From a virus: a stretch of 40,034 nt of DNA. Below the pieces are notes generated by a model that was not told the DNA's origin, made no database searches, and worked only from the letters and a program-made list of their open reading frames with translations. Of this stretch, positions 1-8,200 are shown piece after piece (position 1 is the stretch's first letter; every line of letters starts with the position of its first letter). The stretch spans positions 1 to 40,034 of IMG/VR virus record IMGVR_UViG_3300037827_000548. One strand, written 5' to 3'. A program made the translations under genes and the position numbers.

Positions 1-127
1 AGTTGATTCATTTTGGTTTCGGTGTTCATCTTTCCTGATTGCGATCCACGTAAACCTATCTCTGATTGCCAGATTCGTGGATCAAATTCATTGTGTTGTT
101 GAGCTGTCTTTAAACCTGCTGCAGCCA
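1..127. repeat. Terminal overlap, left copy
   Basis: These 127 bases are identical to 39908-40034. An open reading frame continues through the joint, so this marks a closed circle opened by the assembler. The unique genome length is 39907 bases. A length of exactly 127 matches a commonly used maximum assembly k-mer, which argues against a biological direct terminal repeat. Confidence 0.95.
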
Positions 128-305
128 TTGGCTCGGCATATTTAGCCTGCGCCTCAGCTATTTTATTAGCTAGAATTTTAGCTTTTAATTCTTGAGGAAA
201 GCTTGCGAAGCTTTGGCCTAATTTTTGGCCACGCTCCATCCCGACCAACATGGGATTAGCCTCATCAAAGCTGATTCGTTGAAAACGAGGAAGTTGTAAT
301 GCCAT
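1..305 (-). CDS. Glycine-rich internal virion protein, 5' part (cut by window edge)
   Basis: This is the start of a 445-residue protein split by the linearisation; the rest is at 38875-40034. I place the start at 305, where AAGGTG stands seven bases upstream; an ATG two codons earlier sits too close to that site. The first 92 residues are not glycine-rich (begins MALQLPRFQR) and join in frame to MNTETKMNQL. The ribosome site overlaps the stop of the preceding gene, so the two are probably translationally coupled. Its place between neck and tail genes matches the ejection proteins of P22-like phages (inference from order, not from a recognised domain). Confidence 0.8.
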   Translation of the reverse strand, partial: MALQLPRFQRISFDEANPMLVGMERGQKLGQSFASFPQELKAKILANKIAEAQAKYAEPMAAAGLKTAQQHNEFDPRIWQSEIGLRGSQSGKMNTETKMNQ

Positions 306-316
306 ATTCATTCACC

Positions 317-901
317 TTATAAAAATGCACCTGCAAGCGATCCTAAGCCACCTAACAATGAACCCCACATTCCACCAGAATGTTGGTTCTTGGCATTTTG
401 TCCTTCGTAATTCATTTGTGCCTGATTACCAAAAATAGATGCCATATCCTGACCTCGGCCTATACTTGCACTTTGACCTTGCGTATATCCTAAATTGTGC
501 AAGCCTAAAGCATTAGACATCCATTGGTTATAATCTTGATCAGCTAAGCCTGTGGCAATGCCCATATTTTGCATTTCGTGTTGAGGAGATCCTGCCATGC
601 CACCGGCAGCGGATGCGTGGCCTGCACCTTGAAGAGCTTGCTTTAGGGCAAAATCAAATCCTGGAGATTGGTGATATCCTTTCCCAATTTCGTTTAATTT
701 TCCACCCGGGTCGTTAGCTAGATCTGTCCCGCGCTTGATCCATGGATCATAGCCTTGACCTATTTCGCCTCTCATTTTATCAAAATAAGGATTAGCGGCA
801 TCTGCTGGATTTTTCCATCCACCGAACATCGAGCTTAAGCCTTGGCCTAGCATCCCTATTCCACCGGCGCCACCGGCTGACATAAAATTCTTCCAGTCCA
901 T
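317..901 (-). CDS. Putative DNA ejection/transfer protein (P22 gp7/gp14-like position)
   Basis: A 194-residue protein rich in Gly, Ala, Met and Gln. It has a glycine-rich hydrophobic start (GGAGGIGMLGQGL) and a hydrophobic end (GSLLGGLGSLAGAFL). This amphipathic pattern is typical of small podovirus internal proteins released with the DNA into the cell envelope. It lies directly after the neck genes, as the ejection proteins do in P22. No catalytic residues are evident. The assignment rests on composition and gene order, so the exact P22 counterpart is uncertain. Confidence 0.65.
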   Translation of the reverse strand: MDWKNFMSAGGAGGIGMLGQGLSSMFGGWKNPADAANPYFDKMRGEIGQGYDPWIKRGTDLANDPGGKLNEIGKGYHQSPGFDFALKQALQGAGHASAAGGMAGSPQHEMQNMGIATGLADQDYNQWMSNALGLHNLGYTQGQSASIGRGQDMASIFGNQAQMNYEGQNAKNQHSGGMWGSLLGGLGSLAGAFL

Positions 902-914
902 ATCGTAATTCCTT

Positions 915-1208
915 TTACGTTAAGGTAAATACCATCCAAGTTCCGTTAACATTTCCTTTGAACTGATTAGTAGTACTATCATAAATGATATTGTTAATTG
1001 ATGTTGAATCTATAAGTTGAATTATATCGCTTGTAGGCTTAGGAGGCACGACAAACCCCTCAGGCTTAAAATTCGTTTGCAATGCCATGACTAATTGTTG
1101 CAAAAATAATCGATAAGGCGCTGTTAGTACACCATCTTTATCAATTACCTGCTCATCTCTTGGGAGATCAGGAAATATAGCTTGCTGTTTTTTAGTTTGA
1201 GTTGTCAT
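915..1208 (-). CDS. Small virion-associated protein of phage neck cluster
   Basis: A 97-residue protein. The N-terminal half carries FPDLPRDEQV and LFLQQLVMALQ; a middle KPEGFVVPPKP segment leads to a short beta-rich end (NNIIYDSTTNQFKGNVNG). Proteins of this kind are common next to neck or tail genes in podoviruses. The last piece resembles the repeated modules of fibre-type proteins that describe a value or text shown on the particle. It overlaps the gp10-like gene by four bases. The function is unknown. Confidence 0.7.
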   Translation of the reverse strand: MTTQTKKQQAIFPDLPRDEQVIDKDGVLTAPYRLFLQQLVMALQTNFKPEGFVVPPKPTSDIIQLIDSTSINNIIYDSTTNQFKGNVNGTWMVFTLT

Positions 1209-3004
1209 TTTCTTACGTTTACGACTCCATCTGTTACAACAAATCGTCCAAGGCTCCAGAATCTAAACTGACATACTAAATCGTTTGACCATCCTAATTG
1301 CCACCATGCCAATTTATTTTTACGCTGACCAATCGCAGGTAAGTACTGAGCATCATAGCTGCTGAAATGTTCGCCACCATCAATAGATATTGACATATCA
1401 ACACGCGGTAAAATTGTATGAATTTGAGGTTGTTGTGCAATTAAATAAAAAAATTCGCTCGGATCAATCTGCTGAGATGCGAGATTATTTTCATCCTGAG
1501 TTAATAAATATTGTCCGTCTTGCGTAATGAATAATTGGGTCGAACCTTGGGTGATATATTTATTAACATCCGCAGTATAGGTATCACTTAAATCCGCTTG
1601 TTGTGCAATAAGCTGATTGCCATCCTGGGTAATTAAATTTATTCCATTTTGACTTATAAAAGTAAAAGGATTAGCAAATAAATCTTGAGTTACAAGATAT
1701 AAGTCACCAACAGCTTCTTGTATGTAATTAGTGTTTCCGCTTTCCACAGTGAAGCCACAGTCATTAGCAATGAATGGTTCCTGTTGAGGATTTCTAATAG
1801 ATTTACATGTTCTTATGCGTGGAATTTCTTGTCCATCATAAGTCGTAAATATGGTATCGAAAGTATAGAGATTGCCATTATTTTTAGTAACGAAATAATA
1901 TTGATTGTTGAAAAATGCAACCTCAGATGCAATAAAATAGTTACCGTCTTCATCGCAAGCATGATAAATCTTATGTGTTCCGTCTTGCAGAAAGTCGACA
2001 AAGAATGACAAATTATCAGTATAGAAATTAATATGATAGAACAAATGTCCATCTTGCCTATACATGAAAGCCTCAGAATCTGAAGGGTTTTGCATGTTAG
2101 CAAGAACGTAATCAAATCCGTCTGTCGTAATTTGCTGTTGGGTTCCACCATCTGAATAAAATACGACAGGTCCACCTTTCTCATTAATGCCAAGCCATGC
2201 GACAAGATCATCCATCGATGCAATGGTTGCAGGATTCAAACAGCCATAATCAATATTAAATGATGTATTTCTTTGATATGGAAATAATTGATACCCCACA
2301 TCAAACCAAGGCTCTGTTACCGTGCTGCCGAACACAAATATCATATTTCCTTTGCCCGGGAAACGCACAACGGCTTGGGTGTTATCAGGTTTGGTTTGTA
2401 GTAATCCAATGCTTGCGGCATCATCAGGCCAAGACGCACCGTTATTTTGTGCTGATAACCTCCATGTGTTACTTGCAGGAGGAGAATAAAAACCATCGGC
2501 ACGTGCGGCACATAAAAAATATGTGTCATGAAAATCGATAAAACCTGGAATGAAAGATGTCGTTACCACCTGGAAATTAGGTGTCAACGTCCTGTCATAA
2601 AGATAAAGAGATGTGCCATCGGATAATAATATCTGTGGGACATTATTTTCTGCGATATAGACAATACCTTTTGATGTTTGTAATTCGCCTATTTTTATCG
2701 CTTGGGATGCAATAACTTTTTGTTGTTGTTGATTAAAAGTAATATTGATAAGAAAAACAGTACTATTAAAGACACCTATCATTCTATTAAATTTAGTGCT
2801 GGTATGAAGAGCGCGTCCTTGCGTACCACTACCCAATGAAGATGACGCTATAGCTAATTGATATCCTGCATAAGGAACCATCCAACCGTCAGACATAAAC
2901 ATATTATATGTCTTTTCGATACTAATTTTAGGATAGCGACCGAATGTAGATGAGCCGACTATGTTTAGTGGTTTAGCCTCAAAGCTAGGTGGCCTCGTTA
3001 TCAT
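1205..3004 (-). CDS. P22 gp10-like neck protein (packaged DNA stabilisation)
   Basis: A 599-residue, beta-rich protein with several blades of similar make-up, ending in a WWQLGWSNDLVCQFRFWSLG segment typical of this family. The repeated phrase FITQDGQYLLTQDENNLASQQ and its variants (roughly residues 430-510) form an internal repeat rich in I-T-Q-D/N-G. In P22, gp10 forms a ring below gp4 and closes the portal after packaging. The neighbouring gp4-like gene and a one-base overlap (TAATG) support this. The length is somewhat above the roughly 470 residues of P22 gp10, partly because of the repeat. Family membership is inferred from pattern and context. Confidence 0.75.
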   Translation of the reverse strand: MITRPPSFEAKPLNIVGSSTFGRYPKISIEKTYNMFMSDGWMVPYAGYQLAIASSSLGSGTQGRALHTSTKFNRMIGVFNSTVFLINITFNQQQQKVIASQAIKIGELQTSKGIVYIAENNVPQILLSDGTSLYLYDRTLTPNFQVVTTSFIPGFIDFHDTYFLCAARADGFYSPPASNTWRLSAQNNGASWPDDAASIGLLQTKPDNTQAVVRFPGKGNMIFVFGSTVTEPWFDVGYQLFPYQRNTSFNIDYGCLNPATIASMDDLVAWLGINEKGGPVVFYSDGGTQQQITTDGFDYVLANMQNPSDSEAFMYRQDGHLFYHINFYTDNLSFFVDFLQDGTHKIYHACDEDGNYFIASEVAFFNNQYYFVTKNNGNLYTFDTIFTTYDGQEIPRIRTCKSIRNPQQEPFIANDCGFTVESGNTNYIQEAVGDLYLVTQDLFANPFTFISQNGINLITQDGNQLIAQQADLSDTYTADVNKYITQGSTQLFITQDGQYLLTQDENNLASQQIDPSEFFYLIAQQPQIHTILPRVDMSISIDGGEHFSSYDAQYLPAIGQRKNKLAWWQLGWSNDLVCQFRFWSLGRFVVTDGVVNVRK

Positions 3005-3705
3005 TACGGCCTCCAGCCATGTCCAATATTCACATCTCCAAAGTTGATGCCAGATACAGACGTCAAGATTGAGCTTTTCCTAATGGAAAGATCAGGGGGG
3101 CTTACATCCATTAATTGTCTTTGAATCGCCATTAAGATTCCCTTAGATTCAGGGTTCATCATAATGCCGTACTCAGAACACATATATTGAGCCAACGCAT
3201 AGCGCAGGTATTCGATATAAGATGGATCATAAATAGTTAGTAAATCAGTATCTAAAGTCACATCTTGCAAACCGAATTTACCCATAATCTTTATGGGATA
3301 TTCACCTGCAGGCTTGAAATAAAGGTAAATCGATCCTCCACCTAACGAACGGTTAAAGTACCAATTGGATGGCAGAGAATTAATACTATCAACACGACCT
3401 GTACCAAAATAAGCTGTTCGAGTTGTGAAATCTGTAGGATACCTGACATCGCCGATATTGAAAGTTAGCGATTCAACTGCATATAAATTAGGAATGTAAT
3501 ATTGCTCTTGACCTATTACCCCAGGAAATTCGTAATATGTCCAATAGGGGATAAGATCGATCTGGATAGATTTCCAATCGAGCAATGCGTTTAAAAGAAA
3601 GAGGCCGTCAACAGCCTGGTCACCCGTAACGCTTTGCAGCCTACGGGCAACGATGCCTGATAGATACCAAGATCTCGTGATTAATAGCCGTGCTGTATAG
3701 GCCAT
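3004..3705 (-). CDS. P22 gp4-like portal adaptor (tail accessory factor)
   Basis: A 233-residue protein beginning with short helices (LLITRSWYLSGIVARR) and QAVDGLFLLNALLDWKS, the pattern of P22 gp4-type adaptors. The family makes a twelve-part ring under the portal that extends the DNA channel. P22 gp4 is 166 residues and podovirus relatives are often about 200-230, so the length fits. A beta-rich middle (YYEFPGVIGQEQYYIPNLYA) and the helical YIEYLRYALAQYMCSEYGI are visible. The gp10-like gene follows with a one-base overlap. Some P22 relatives show muramidase activity here; no clear catalytic motif is seen in this copy. Confidence 0.75.
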   Translation of the reverse strand: MAYTARLLITRSWYLSGIVARRLQSVTGDQAVDGLFLLNALLDWKSIQIDLIPYWTYYEFPGVIGQEQYYIPNLYAVESLTFNIGDVRYPTDFTTRTAYFGTGRVDSINSLPSNWYFNRSLGGGSIYLYFKPAGEYPIKIMGKFGLQDVTLDTDLLTIYDPSYIEYLRYALAQYMCSEYGIMMNPESKGILMAIQRQLMDVSPPDLSIRKSSILTSVSGINFGDVNIGHGWRP

Positions 3706-3718
3706 TGATGATCACCTT

Positions 3719-4573
3719 TTATGATAAGGATACGTAATACCCATTCACAGAAACAGATACTGCATCCCCTGAAACGGTTACCTTATAATCGATCTCAGGT
3801 TTAGTGCTTCCAACACCCACATTAACTGCAATCATGAATGTTTGAGCTACACCTGCAGCTGCACCTGTTAAAGTAACCAGATTTGCTGTAGCACTGGATC
3901 CTGTTGGTCTGAATTGAACAGTATCGCCAGCCGCAAGCGGTGTGAACGTTACGGTCAACAATGCAATAACGAAAGGATCGCCTGCTGTTGGAATAGCGCC
4001 TGACATATCAATAGCGGTAAAGGAGGTAGCATTACCACCTGCAAGAACAGATACTGCAGGAGATAAATAATATCCTTTATAGTTCACAGCATTCAGAACG
4101 GATGCCGCTAAAAAGTGAGTGGATGAATCGGTTGTTACCATTCCTATTAGACGCTTTGAGTCATAGCCAAATGGTAATAAAGGCGCTGCATTACTTTGTA
4201 AAGAAATGAGACCACCATTAAGTAATTTACCGCTAGAATCCGCAATAGCCCAAATATTATAATTTGTGCTTAAAGCTAAGACACCTTGATCTAATCCATT
4301 AAGACCTACAACAGCCGAATTCAAAAACAATGGAAGCAAATAAGCGCTAGCATTGGAGAAAGAAATGGGAGCTGGAATTAGACCATTGTTATGTTGCTCT
4401 GCAAATATTGCATTGCCACCTATCGGCAAATAATAGCTCATATCAATGCTATCTGTTGAATCTCGGCATTGACCTGGAGCAATTGCAATAACCGTATTTG
4501 ATGCAACGGAGACATTCATACCGCTTATATATAAGAACGGTAAGGTTTCAACTGGTATATTTTGTACTGTCAT
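3719..4573 (-). CDS. Putative capsid decoration or head fibre protein
   Basis: A 284-residue protein, almost cysteine-free, rich in Ala, Ser, Thr, Val and Gly. The N-terminal 170 residues describe a beta-rich head module. The last 110 (from SPAVSVLAGGNATSF) look like a separate beta-sandwich ending VSVNGYYVSLS. It sits directly after the coat gene and before the gp4-like gene, where several phages encode decoration proteins or head fibres. No family was recognised with certainty. It might instead be a particle-surface adhesin. Confidence 0.6.
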   Translation of the reverse strand: MTVQNIPVETLPFLYISGMNVSVASNTVIAIAPGQCRDSTDSIDMSYYLPIGGNAIFAEQHNNGLIPAPISFSNASAYLLPLFLNSAVVGLNGLDQGVLALSTNYNIWAIADSSGKLLNGGLISLQSNAAPLLPFGYDSKRLIGMVTTDSSTHFLAASVLNAVNYKGYYLSPAVSVLAGGNATSFTAIDMSGAIPTAGDPFVIALLTVTFTPLAAGDTVQFRPTGSSATANLVTLTGAAAGVAQTFMIAVNVGVGSTKPEIDYKVTVSGDAVSVSVNGYYVSLS

Positions 4574-4630
4574 CTTCGTATCCTCATCCTTAAAGTTAAA
4601 GCTGGCGGCTATTAACCACCAGCTACATGA

Positions 4631-5974
4631 TTACGCCTGGCTTAAAGGTATAATGACGCGCATACAGTATTGCTTAACAGCAAGTGAACCGTGTGTTTCG
4701 TCATAGATAATACCTTTCTGGTTCGCACCAAAGATTGAACCGTAGGTCATACGAACAGAAACTGCTGTTTCAGGATCGTATTCATTACCAGTATCAAACG
4801 GACGTTGATCAGGTAATTGTGGCATTGCTATATAGAATGCATCGCCGCCAACAACCAAACCTGCTCTATGGGATGGTAAGAATGTGACTTGCATACCAGG
4901 TTGTAATGCTTGATTTAAATTAACTGTTTGTCCGCCTGCCCAATTTAATGGCCATGCTAAATTAACAGTAATTACACCACTTGCATTTGATGCGGCATCT
5001 GCAACCACACGATTTTGAACCTTATTAGCGGATATTTTATGTCCGATATAGGTCAAGTAACGCATATTGCGGAAACCTGAAACGCCATCATTGAATTGGA
5101 ACATATCGCCCATTTTGACAGCGTTTGCATCAGATGCAGATGCGCCGGAGAATGTCAACTGAGTAACATTCTGACCCGATGGATCATTTGTGCTTACTAA
5201 GGTGAGGACGGTTTGATTTTCACCTACATCGCCTGCAAATTGAATAGGCAAAAAGTTAGATTGGTAATACTTAACGCGAGGTGTACCGAATTCACCAATT
5301 TCCCAAGACATAGCAATTTCATTGTTACGTTCTGGTGCAAATTGATTTAAGCCGGTTCCAACGATTGCAGGATAAACAGTATCAGGTAAGTAAACCTTGA
5401 TGCCATGTGATACACTGCCAAAATTTTTGAATAGCATTATCATTTGCGCGAGCTGTTGATAGCTCGTTAATTGCACAATTCCGTCCCCGAAGTATCGGAA
5501 TGGACCAGATTCTGTATGATATGCTCCGGTAGGCACGGATTCGCCTTCAGCATTTACAACCATCACAGGGACGGCAGAAATACAATTGAGTGCCAAGTTC
5601 CCTTCAACTTCATTCGCCAATTCAGTTAAAAACGATTTACCGAACACTTCAATGTATTCGTCTTCGCCTTTTTCTAAATTGAAAATACGTTGTTGAGCGG
5701 TAACGGTGAATGAGCTGTTAAACGCTTGATCGCAAGTAAGTGTTTCCACTTCTTGAATAGCAGGCTGCCATTTTGCAACCAAACCTGCTGAGGTTGTTGC
5801 GCGTGGCGGGGTGTCAAACGTGACACTACTGCCCAAATTGGCCTGAATCTTTTCGAAGTCTTTAAATTTTGTATTGGATGTGCTGACAAAACAGCACAAG
5901 TTTTGTAACAAGCCTAAAGACGATCTTTGATACGTCTGTACTTGTTGCAGTATATTATCTGCGTATAAAGGCAT
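4631..5974 (-). CDS. Major capsid protein (P22 coat type)
   Basis: A 447-residue protein, close to the 430 of P22 gp5. An N-terminal helical region with VTFDTPPRATT leads to the long spine-type helix (ELANEVEGNLALNCISA). An inserted beta domain follows around residues 250-350 (VKMGDMFQFNDGVSGFRN, the counterpart of the P22 segment with MKRGDKISF). The end returns to the HK97 fold (FYIAMPQLPDQRPFD). The scaffold gene directly upstream and the neck genes downstream agree. It is the shell subunit. Confidence 0.85.
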   Translation of the reverse strand: MPLYADNILQQVQTYQRSSLGLLQNLCCFVSTSNTKFKDFEKIQANLGSSVTFDTPPRATTSAGLVAKWQPAIQEVETLTCDQAFNSSFTVTAQQRIFNLEKGEDEYIEVFGKSFLTELANEVEGNLALNCISAVPVMVVNAEGESVPTGAYHTESGPFRYFGDGIVQLTSYQQLAQMIMLFKNFGSVSHGIKVYLPDTVYPAIVGTGLNQFAPERNNEIAMSWEIGEFGTPRVKYYQSNFLPIQFAGDVGENQTVLTLVSTNDPSGQNVTQLTFSGASASDANAVKMGDMFQFNDGVSGFRNMRYLTYIGHKISANKVQNRVVADAASNASGVITVNLAWPLNWAGGQTVNLNQALQPGMQVTFLPSHRAGLVVGGDAFYIAMPQLPDQRPFDTGNEYDPETAVSVRMTYGSIFGANQKGIIYDETHGSLAVKQYCMRVIIPLSQA

Positions 5975-6026
5975 GGTGAGATGCTCCTAACTATTAATCC
6001 ATTAAATAGTTCGGATAACTCGGTCT

Positions 6027-6827
6027 TTACACTCGGTATTTGCGTTTGTAGTCGCCTACCGACAAAGGACCTTGATTACCCGCTCCGGCGTTAGAAGGTC
6101 GAAGTTGAGATAATGGATCTTTAGGAGATTGATATTTAGCGCCTTGTTGGTTGGTCTTGAGAGACTCCGACAATCGCTTAATTTCTGCCAAGGCTAACGT
6201 AGGGTGTCGTCCGGCACGCATATCAATGTCGATTAAGTTTTGAATTGCCCCAATTTTTGTGGGATTCTTCATAAGCTCAACCATCACCTCACGCGTATTA
6301 TCAACTTGGTTCGCTAATTGAACATGATGTGGAATAGCGCCCAAATCTACACCTGACTCACTCACAAGTTTTTCAAATTCTTTAATACCACCTTCACCGG
6401 CACCAACTTTTGTGAAGAATTCAGAGGCAATCCGTTGCGCGTTTTGCTCTTCAGCATTCCTTCGCTGATCCTGAATCCACTCATTCCTTGAGCGCGTTGC
6501 TTCATCCGCAGTTATCCGTCTGACTTGTTCTTCGGTCATTCCAGGTTGAGGTTGATAGGCAGGTGGTGTATAGCCTTGTTGAGGGGCTTGATACGACTGC
6601 TGTTGTTGAGGAGGTTGGTAAGCATGCGATGCCATAGATGAATCGCGCTTGTAACGCTCAACGGCCTCGGACTTGGCACGTCCGACTAAATCATTGACTT
6701 CTGACTGTCTAAAAGTTCTTTCGCTGTCGCTTGGAGCGCTTGATGGCGCTGACGACGGTGTGCTAACAGGTGCTGAGGCTGTAGAATTTTGAAAACTCTG
6801 GCCTTCTCCATTTACCATATCTGTCAT
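6027..6827 (-). CDS. Scaffolding protein
   Basis: A 266-residue protein with a disordered Ser/Pro/Ala start and a Gln/Pro/Tyr-rich segment at about residues 70-95. A charged coiled-coil section (EEQVRRITADEATRSRNEW) follows, and it ends with a small basic tail, KRKYRV. P22-type scaffolds bind coat protein through a basic C-terminal helix-turn-helix and drive procapsid assembly. Position directly before the coat gene and the first place behind the promoter at 7024-7051 fit. High charge and low complexity make sequence-level identification weak, so the call depends on order and composition. Confidence 0.8.
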   Translation of the reverse strand: MTDMVNGEGQSFQNSTASAPVSTPSSAPSSAPSDSERTFRQSEVNDLVGRAKSEAVERYKRDSSMASHAYQPPQQQQSYQAPQQGYTPPAYQPQPGMTEEQVRRITADEATRSRNEWIQDQRRNAEEQNAQRIASEFFTKVGAGEGGIKEFEKLVSESGVDLGAIPHHVQLANQVDNTREVMVELMKNPTKIGAIQNLIDIDMRAGRHPTLALAEIKRLSESLKTNQQGAKYQSPKDPLSQLRPSNAGAGNQGPLSVGDYKRKYRV

Positions 6828-6840
6828 TTCGATTCCCTTC

Positions 6841-7016
6841 GACTGTTAACCCCGTCACGGTGATACCTCTGCTTTCGTAAGAGTCCCGTCTATTTTATCT
6901 CCATGATAAGCATAGATACTTTGGCTATTTCCCCGCCACGGTGAGGGTCATGTTAGCTTACATTTCCCGCCCTACATATCGCATAGGTCTCGTCTATTTG
7001 TCCCCCATAGATGGGT
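6841..7016 (-). promoter_or_regulatory. Structured leader of the scaffold-coat operon with repeated modules
   Basis: About 190 bases of untranslated leader lie between the promoter and the scaffold start. On the plus strand CCCGTCACGGTGA (6851-6863) recurs as CCCGCCACGGTGA (6932-6944), and CGTCTATTT recurs at 6888-6896 and 6991-6999. Each module holds a short hairpin, for example CCTA/TAGG, CTCT/AGAG, and GGG-ATGT/ACAT-CCC. The modules are spaced roughly 80-100 bases apart. The pattern suggests a duplicated RNA element acting on the capsid operon or a binding or packaging site. No known riboswitch family was recognised. Confidence 0.5.
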
Positions 7017-7023
7017 TACGATC

Positions 7024-7051
7024 ATTTTAACATTGACTAATCTCTTGTCAA
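7024..7051 (-). promoter_or_regulatory. Sigma-70-like promoter for scaffold-coat operon
   Basis: Read on the minus strand, TTGACA (7051-7046) is a perfect -35 and TAAAAT (7029-7024) a five-of-six -10 with a 16-base spacer. It lies just after the stop of the DUF3310 gene. It gives a leader of about 190 bases before the scaffold ATG. Confidence 0.7.
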
Positions 7052-7059
7052 CATATAGA

Positions 7060-7431
7060 TTACGAGCTTTTTTCTCGATTTCGGATTTCGTCATTTATAT
7101 ACCATGCGGCTTTCTTGAGATCTTCAATCGAGTTTCCTTTAAGATCGCATCGCCAGAGATACTTAATGGCATTACCAATATTAAAGGCGTAGTGTCTTGT
7201 AACATCGATACACTCAATACGCCTTCCACAATAATCGCATTTTGCTGGGCTATTGTTATAGTGAGCAGGATGGTTGACAGGATCAAGAACTGCTTTCGGA
7301 TCAAATTCTCTTAATGCGCCCATTTGCCATTGCGGATTTTCTCGAAATTTCTCGAGAAATACCTCTTCTTCTGTGGTTCTATTTGATGTTTTAACCTTTT
7401 CACACGATAAACTCATATGTACTTTTTCCAT
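7060..7431 (-). CDS. DUF3310 (nucleotide kinase-like, T7 gp1.7-related) protein
   Basis: A 123-residue protein. The core at residues 50-118 is DPVNHPAHY, then IECIDVTRHYAFNIGNAIKYLWRC and DLKKAAWYINDEI. This is the DUF3310 signature found in many tailed phages, including the region of T7 gp1.7 (a nucleotide kinase). A CDYC-type pair (CDYCGRR) is inserted between the two halves, possibly binding zinc. The first 40 residues are variable; an alternative start is the sixth codon. It is followed by the promoter of the capsid operon. The enzymatic role in this phage is inference. Confidence 0.8.
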   Translation of the reverse strand: MEKVHMSLSCEKVKTSNRTTEEEVFLEKFRENPQWQMGALREFDPKAVLDPVNHPAHYNNSPAKCDYCGRRIECIDVTRHYAFNIGNAIKYLWRCDLKGNSIEDLKKAAWYINDEIRNREKSS

Positions 7432-7531
7432 AGCAAATTACGTATTATGGTATATTACGGAACACCACGATCAAAACCCGATCAAGAAATAATTTTTCTA
7501 ACTATCGATAAGGTAACTTATCGCGAGTTAA
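7432..7531. other. Short intergenic hairpin region
   Basis: No gene is seen. A small perfect stem, CGATAAG-GTAA-CTTATCG, lies at about 7504-7521, between the 61-residue basic protein and the DUF3310 gene. It has no T-tract, so it is not a clear terminator. Confidence 0.4.
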
Positions 7532-7717
7532 CTATTTCTTCTTATGCATCGATTTGAGAGTCTTCGCTAAATTAGCCTCTTTGCGAATAGTAGGGTTTTT
7601 ACTATGCTCGGCCTTTGCTAATTTCTTAGCAGGAATCTTTTTACCTTCAGGCACACCTAATTCGCGGTGTAGTTTTCCAGGGTGCTTAATTGCGCCCTTA
7701 ATCCACTTCTCAGCCAT
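7532..7717 (-). CDS. Small lysine-rich basic protein
   Basis: A 61-residue protein dominated by Lys and Ala, with GAIKHPGKLHRELGVPEGKKIP and a run ending MHKKK. Short basic proteins of this look are often encoded beside the portal or capsid genes of podoviruses, and they probably bind DNA or act in the particle. The motif KHPGAL-like near the start is shared by such proteins. It is one of five very small genes between portal and scaffold. Confidence 0.65.
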   Translation of the reverse strand: MAEKWIKGAIKHPGKLHRELGVPEGKKIPAKKLAKAEHSKNPTIRKEANLAKTLKSMHKKK

Positions 7718-7725
7718 AACGCCTC

Positions 7726-7857
7726 CTAATATAATTCACCATGTCTTGCACGCACATAAGTACCCTGCATAGCAGAGTTCCAAACTAATCTAGAGTATAT
7801 TCTCGCTTGAAGCGCTTGCTGTTTTTTTACAAATGCACTTACGTATTTCTTCGCCAT
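7726..7857 (-). CDS. Small basic hypothetical protein (43 aa)
   Basis: Start placed at 7857 (MAKKYVSAFV), where AAGGA stands nine bases upstream. A longer frame exists but its first 41 codons are the shadow of the overlapping gene. The protein is 43 residues and basic, with KKQQALQARIYSRLVW. It overlaps the end of the 86-residue gene by 68 bases in another frame. The function is unknown. Confidence 0.55.
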   Translation of the reverse strand: MAKKYVSAFVKKQQALQARIYSRLVWNSAMQGTYVRARHGELY

Positions 7858-8050
7858 CTTTAATTCTTCCTTGCGTAATATTCTTTTGTGCTCGAACGAC
7901 AGGATTTTGGAATGTCCAAATCTCTCCTGTCGCATCAATGGCCACAACCCATTGAAGATTAAACTCAATGCCATAATCAATTAGCACCCAAGCCAGTCCC
8001 TCACCTTTCGGGGTACTCATTGGAATGGGTGGATTTAATTGGGTTAACAT
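7790..8050 (-). CDS. Conserved small phage protein (WVLIDYG type)
   Basis: An 86-residue protein. The central GLAWVLIDYGIEFNLQWVV, then a Thr/Gly turn and NPVVRAQKNITQGR, is a pattern I know from uncharacterised proteins beside phage portal genes. The last 25 residues are lysine- and serine-rich and may be the less conserved tail. It starts at 8050 beside the stop of the preceding 45-residue gene and overlaps the following 43-residue gene. The function is unknown. Confidence 0.6.
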   Translation of the reverse strand: MLTQLNPPIPMSTPKGEGLAWVLIDYGIEFNLQWVVAIDATGEIWTFQNPVVRAQKNITQGRIKDGEEIRKCICKKTASASSENIL

Positions 8051-8051
8051 A

Positions 8052-8189
8052 TTATTTCTTCTTCATTTTCGATTTCATTTGATCTTGCGGCTTGCCTTTC
8101 TTCGCTGTTGCGTTTGGCATTTTAGGACGCATCGGCTCCTCATAAGACGGCTTAACAGCTTTGCTTGGCATAGGGCTTTTCTTACGCAT
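8052..8189 (-). CDS. Very basic 45-residue protein
   Basis: The 45 codons from MRKKSPMPSK to SKMKKK have AAGGA eight bases upstream of the ATG at 8189. About a third of the residues are Lys or Arg, with Pro and Met filling most of the rest. The stop is directly followed by the start of the next gene. Composition suggests nucleic-acid binding or a particle-associated peptide. No family was recognised. Confidence 0.55.
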   Translation of the reverse strand: MRKKSPMPSKAVKPSYEEPMRPKMPNATAKKGKPQDQMKSKMKKK

Positions 8190-8200
8190 AAAAAATATCC

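Noticed and set aside
1-127. Biological direct terminal repeat
   Set aside because: The length equals a common assembler k-mer, and a gene is continuous across the joint. A P22-like headful phage should give circularly permuted ends.
1718-2541. Plus- and minus-frame ORFs within the gp10-like gene
   Set aside because: They are shadows: no start signals and composition dictated by the real gene.
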